A DNA stretch of 7,383 nucleotides, taken from assembly GCA_023145655.1 (NCBI GenBank), contig JAGLDI010000062.1, positions 1 to 7,383 on the forward strand, given 5' to 3'. Of this stretch, positions 5,490-7,383 are shown piece after piece. Both the position numbers and the translations under genes were made by a program. Origin of the DNA: Desulfuromusa sp. Its GTDB lineage: Bacteria; Desulfobacterota; Desulfuromonadia; Desulfuromonadales; Geopsychrobacteraceae. How positions within the stretch are numbered: the stretch's first letter is position 1; each line of letters opens with the position of its first letter. The notes below the pieces were generated by a model. That model ran no database searches. It saw nothing but the letters and a program-made list of their open reading frames with translations, and was not told the DNA's origin.

Positions 5490-6704
5490 TTACGGTTTTT
5501 TGACTTGGGGGAAGAGGATTGTTTTAGTCAACTCCTTGCCACTGCGCTGCAGCTTTAGTTCAATTAAATCCCCCGGACTTCTCTTCTGTAACTCATAGAT
5601 GAGGTCAAAGGGCTGTACCAGGAGTTGCTCATCAATCTGGATGAGAATATCCCCCTCTTGCAGTTCCTGCTGCTCTGCAATTGAGTCAGGAATCACTCCT
5701 TTGACAATCAACCCGCTATCAGCTTTATCTAGCATAATCCCCAGTTTAACTCCAGGGTTCGGCAGGTCTTCATACTCTGTAAAGGTGAGGAAATGGTAGG
5801 GAAGCATCGGGTAATCTGGCTTGATGACGTTCATCAACCGATCCTGCTTATCCTCCGGAATCTCCAACTCTTCTGATCCGATCAGCAGGTAGCTGACCGG
5901 AATACGTCGGAACAGGCGGCGGGGAATACCGAACCCGTAGCGGACATGATTACCTCCAGCGATCACCAGCACCTGTCGATTCTTTCCCTCACTGTTGAGA
6001 TAGTTTGCCAGGTTCTGCGCCATGGTTTCATCCCAAAGGGTTTGCACCCGCTGAAAGCCATCGAGCATGGTTTTTCCCATTTTGTGATCACTGAAAAAAG
6101 CCTGAACCATGGCTTCCTGATAGGGGTCAGCGTGGTTCATATCGGGCAATTGTTGCTGCTCTTCCGCAGACAGTTCAGTCAAGGGGGTTCGGGCAACTTT
6201 GTGCTTAAGATTATTATCGGCATTGAGAGCCAGTAGGGGGATTTTATGCTCCCGGCAGTAGCTGAGCAAGGGGCGGTAGAAGGCAAAGTTCATCCGCCAG
6301 TTATGATACCAATCAACTTGCTGTAAAAACTCTTTCTCTGATAATTTACCGCTAATCCAGAGATCTAGAACTGGTTGCTGCGATGGCGTGAACATCTCCA
6401 TTGCCAGGGTGATTTTGCCGGGATTATGTTGCTGCAGTGTTTGCAGAATCTCTTCCTGTAAACGGTGAGAAGCCGGATTGTCATGAGTTTCGCCGACAAA
6501 GATCACTTGTGTGCGACTGGCTTGCTCCAGCATGACCTCCTGATCAACATAAAATCCGGTTGGTAGATGAAGAATATCGCCGATTACCGGTTCGCGATCT
6601 GGGGGATATGGGAGCTCAGGGTCGCCCAGATATTGTGTGGCTGGCTGGCAGCCGATAAGTGAGACCATCGTGATCCATAGGGGGAGAAGGTGGTGTATTT
6701 TCAT
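5490..6704 (-). CDS. ChaN-family lipoprotein with C-terminal PDZ domain
   Basis: A 404-residue exported lipoprotein. The N-terminus is a type II signal peptide: basic MKIHH, a hydrophobic core and the lipobox LIGC with the lipidated C19; Gln at +2 predicts the outer membrane. Residues about 60-278 are the ChaN/EreA-like domain (PF04187): VIFVGETHDNPASH at 67-80, AMEMF at 101-105, DWYHNW at 131-136 and AGGNHVRYGFGIP at 249-261. ChaN of Campylobacter binds haem, and the wider fold includes EreA-type hydrolases, so haem/iron handling or a hydrolase role are both open. Residues about 317-398 form a PDZ domain (KLGIML, GLIVKGVIPDSIAEQ, LQEGDILIQID), which normally binds peptide C-termini. It starts 10 nt after speD stops and ends 8 nt before the DUF2064 gene, so it lies within the operon. 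The start at 6704 has a GAAAGA a few nt upstream. E. coli-type ChaN lacks the PDZ part. Confidence 0.92.
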   Translation of the reverse strand: MKIHHLLPLWITMVSLIGCQPATQYLGDPELPYPPDREPVIGDILHLPTGFYVDQEVMLEQASRTQVIFVGETHDNPASHRLQEEILQTLQQHNPGKITLAMEMFTPSQQPVLDLWISGKLSEKEFLQQVDWYHNWRMNFAFYRPLLSYCREHKIPLLALNADNNLKHKVARTPLTELSAEEQQQLPDMNHADPYQEAMVQAFFSDHKMGKTMLDGFQRVQTLWDETMAQNLANYLNSEGKNRQVLVIAGGNHVRYGFGIPRRLFRRIPVSYLLIGSEELEIPEDKQDRLMNVIKPDYPMLPYHFLTFTEYEDLPNPGVKLGIMLDKADSGLIVKGVIPDSIAEQQELQEGDILIQIDEQLLVQPFDLIYELQKRSPGDLIELKLQRSGKELTKTILFPQVKKP

Positions 6705-6714
6705 TATTCATCTT

Positions 6715-7383
6715 TCAGTAGATGTTTTTAGCGTAAAAAATTTCAGTCATTTCCTGCTCAAGAATTGCTTTTACTTTATCACGTTCCTCGTCAGACAGAT
6801 CCGCATAGCTGGTTGCAAAGAGATATTGATTGAGATCAAAATCTTTGAGTAACATTTTAGTATGAAATAGATTCTCCTGATAGATATTGATATCGACACA
6901 TTGGTATCGATCCCGAATTTCCTTACGGATATATTGTTGAATACTGTGAATCCGGTGATCGATATAATGTTTGCGCCCTTTGATATCCCGGGTAAAGCCG
7001 CGCACCTTGTAATCCATCAAGACAATATCGGACTCAAATGATGATATCAGGTGATTGAGTGCTTTTAATGGACTGATTCTGCCACAGGTTGAAACATCTA
7101 TATCAACCCGGAAGGTGGAAACTCCCGATTTTGAATCAGTTTCGGGATAAGTATGGATACAGAGATGACTTTTATCCAGGTGGGCAACAACCAGATCAGG
7201 TTTGGGTTCAATCGGTTCTTCGGCAATCAGGATGGTGACCGATGCTCCCATCGGGTCGTAGTCCTGGCTGGAAATATTGAGAATATTGGCACCAAGAATG
7301 TCAGAAACTTCGGTCAGTATCCGGGTCAGTCGCTCAGCGTTATATTCCTCATCAATATATTCCAGGTACTCTTTGCGTGCATG
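6715..7383 (-). CDS. speD: S-adenosylmethionine decarboxylase proenzyme, E. coli type (5'-partial)
   Basis: SpeD makes decarboxylated SAM, the aminopropyl donor for spermidine synthesis, using a pyruvoyl group formed by self-cleavage. The 222 residues visible match the E. coli enzyme from about residue 32 onward: [92 protein letters not shown] and [19 protein letters not shown]. Cleavage should occur at K-S in HLDKS; this Ser is encoded at 7170-7168 and becomes the pyruvoyl group. The Cys in STCG is the conserved catalytic Cys. The loop before the cleavage site ([14 protein letters not shown]) is about 11 residues shorter than in E. coli. The start lies outside the window; about 30-40 residues are missing. 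TGA is at 6717-6715, 10 nt before the ChaN gene, so it is likely the first or an early gene of this unit. Confidence 0.96.
   Translation of the reverse strand, partial: HARKEYLEYIDEEYNAERLTRILTEVSDILGANILNISSQDYDPMGASVTILIAEEPIEPKPDLVVAHLDKSHLCIHTYPETDSKSGVSTFRVDIDVSTCGRISPLKALNHLISSFESDIVLMDYKVRGFTRDIKGRKHYIDHRIHSIQQYIRKEIRDRYQCVDINIYQENLFHTKMLLKDFDLNQYLFATSYADLSDEERDKVKAILEQEMTEIFYAKNIY

Noticed and set aside
1..7383. CRISPR array, tRNA/rRNA gene, integrase or attachment site
   Set aside because: I saw no regularly spaced direct repeats, no cloverleaf or conserved rRNA segments and no recombinase or transposase reading frame in the window.

Overview
The window is a compact bacterial segment of moderate GC, with nearly all coding capacity on the minus strand. 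Two things fit an anaerobic, metal-respiring type of bacterium, with Desulfuromonas/Geobacter relatives as my best guess: a ChaN-plus-PDZ lipoprotein, and a very large radical SAM / ArsM-type methyltransferase / DUF5714 protein next to a DUF2064 glycosyltransferase-like gene. The E. coli-type SpeD and the AqpZ would also fit a gammaproteobacterium. The taxonomic guess is inference from gene content only.

Layout from right to left, in the direction of transcription. speD (S-adenosylmethionine decarboxylase, N-terminus cut by the window edge) is followed after 10 nt by a ChaN-family lipoprotein with a C-terminal PDZ domain. After 8 nt comes a DUF2064/TIGR04282 nucleotidyl- or glycosyl-transferase-like protein. 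Then follows a 1008-residue multidomain protein (radical SAM, then ArsM-like methyltransferase with all three arsenite-binding cysteines, then Cys-rich DUF5714), and about 80 nt later a 93-residue three-helix membrane protein. The first three genes look like one transcription unit. The large gene may be read from it and also from its own promoter in the 149-nt gap before its most likely ATG.

A 400-nt non-coding stretch (884-1283) follows. It carries a REP/MITE-like inverted-repeat element of the 'ATTCCCGC..GCGGGAAT' type and two further hairpins. Left of it is aqpZ, a water-selective aquaporin with a strong ribosome binding site. At the left edge is the last part of an unidentified plus-strand reading frame that converges on aqpZ, with a strong symmetric hairpin between them that probably terminates one or both.

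The most interesting part is the 1646-5481 pair. The methyltransferase domain keeps the cysteine triad that binds trivalent arsenic in ArsM. It is fused to a radical SAM domain and a Cys-rich domain, and it sits beside a protein of the family called 'rSAM/selenodomain-associated' or 'arsenosugar biosynthesis' transferase. This points to an uncommon route of organoarsenic (or other thiophilic element) chemistry. The product cannot be deduced from sequence alone.
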